Shown: positions 63,369-64,000 of the stretch, piece by piece
Layout: each line of letters starts with the position of its first letter
Position numbering within the stretch: position 1 is the first letter of the stretch
Source: Luteibacter sp. OK325
Lineage (GTDB): Bacteria; Pseudomonadota; Gammaproteobacteria; Xanthomonadales; Rhodanobacteraceae
NCBI RefSeq assembly: GCF_003050935.1
Contig: NZ_QAOX01000002.1
Coordinates: 744,001-808,000 of the forward strand
Direction of reading: 5' to 3'
DNA length: 64,000 nt
Position numbers and translations under genes: made by a program
Notes under the pieces: generated by a model
Databases searched by the model: none
Told to the model about the DNA's origin: nothing
The model's input: the letters and a program-made list of their open reading frames with translations, nothing else

Positions 63369-63887
63369 TTAAAGATTGCCGATGCCTGTCGTGATCTCGT
63401 CGACACCGTCCTGCTTGGCGAATTCCTTCCATAGGTCGCTACCCGATGGATTGATCGGCGAGATGCCGTCCGTCCCGCCACCGGCGAAAGCGGTGCTCTT
63501 GCCCACTTCGTCGAAGAGGAGGTCGCGCTTGGTGGCCAGCACGCGGGCGCCGGTATCGTTGGCCAGGCGTTGCGCGGGCGCCCACAGCTCGTTGGTGTCG
63601 CTCAGCGTGCCGCCGCTCTTGGTGACTGCGCTCTCGCAGTTGGCCATCACGACACGCTGGACGCCGAGTCGGGTCACGCACTGGGCGAGCGATTTCAGTA
63701 TGTCCACCCCTTTGATCTCGTCGCGGTGGCCGACCACGATCAACAACGAAAATTCTTTCGAAGTGACGTTGCCGAGCGCGGATCCGTCGACCCAGTTCGA
63801 TACTGCGGGATACAGCGCTTGCAATCGCTTCGCTTCGCGCTCGCCGTCGGCGGAGCCGCTCGGCCAGGTAATAAGAGTCTTTGCCAT
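63369..63887 (-). CDS. Caspase-like (CHAT/C80-type) cysteine protease-like protein
   Basis: 172 residues. FSLLIVVGHRDE places H54 at the end of a hydrophobic strand, and VQRVVMANCESAV places C84 at the end of the next, the His-Cys arrangement of clan CD proteases (CHAT, C80/CPD-like). No extra domain is present. GGAGC precedes the ATG at 63887. A role in cutting or activating the locus's products is plausible but only inferred. After 63887 the window holds no further gene. Confidence 0.55.
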   Translation of the reverse strand: MAKTLITWPSGSADGEREAKRLQALYPAVSNWVDGSALGNVTSKEFSLLIVVGHRDEIKGVDILKSLAQCVTRLGVQRVVMANCESAVTKSGGTLSDTNELWAPAQRLANDTGARVLATKRDLLFDEVGKSTAFAGGGTDGISPINPSGSDLWKEFAKQDGVDEITTGIGNL

Positions 63888-64000
63888 GGGACACGCTCCA
63901 GTCGGTGGGTAGGTGCGAGAACCGTAGTTCGGTGCACCCCACCGGCCGTATCGGCCAAATGCTGATTTTCGCGACGGGAACTACTTAGATGAGAACTGCG

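Overview
The window is GC-rich, densely coded Gammaproteobacterial chromosome. The style of its proteins (a giant Gly-rich autotransporter, YD-repeat proteins with fibronectin-like tails, DUF2589 genes, CvaB/HlyD-type export) suggests Xanthomonadales, probably Rhodanobacteraceae (Luteibacter/Dyella/Rhodanobacter-like). That placement is inference; no rRNA is present.

Layout. 1-9.25 kb is ordinary accessory chromosome: a partial sensor histidine kinase, an APC permease, an NRAMP-related transporter, two zinc-dependent (formaldehyde-type) dehydrogenases and several small stress-type or secreted proteins. 9.3-46.9 kb is a mosaic of islands next to tRNA-Ser(UGA). Three copies of the tRNA 3' end (22703, 32558, 46895) each carry, on the side away from the tRNA, the start of a decayed tyrosine integrase. 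This means at least three elements entered the same site in succession and were frozen. Island A (left of 22.7 kb) carries an IS3 remnant, a helicase remnant, an ankyrin protein and a striking seven-gene operon (13563-21527): HlyD adaptor, C39-peptidase ABC exporter, a precursor with a colicin V-like double-glycine leader, a two-lobed retropepsin-like protease, a Fic protein, a nucleotidyltransferase-fold protein and a WbsX-family protein. Island B (22.7-32.6 kb) and island C (32.6-46.9 kb) share one plan: a secreted YD-repeat (Rhs) protein of about 1800 residues ending in fibronectin-like repeats, then a separate gene with its own signal anchor that holds the Rhs core and a variable C-terminal toxin domain (JAMM/DUF4329-like in B, metzincin-like in C), then candidate immunity genes. 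Island C also holds an orphan toxin tip with Imm26-like and RraB-like genes, and a LysR/SDR pair beside a truncated old-yellow-enzyme gene.

46.9-64 kb returns to chromosome: tRNA-Ser and serS, a secreted hydrolase-like protein, a 2043-residue autotransporter, two AraC regulators, and a minus-strand locus (63.9-58.5 kb) with a caspase-like cysteine protease candidate, a NarL-type regulator, a GH108 endolysin, three DUF2589-type proteins, small membrane proteins and a holin-like pair. This last locus looks like an uncharacterised holin/endolysin-based export or lysis system.

The strongest candidates for undescribed biology are the leader/C39/retropepsin/Fic/NTase/WbsX operon, the split Rhs toxins, and the DUF2589-endolysin-holin locus.
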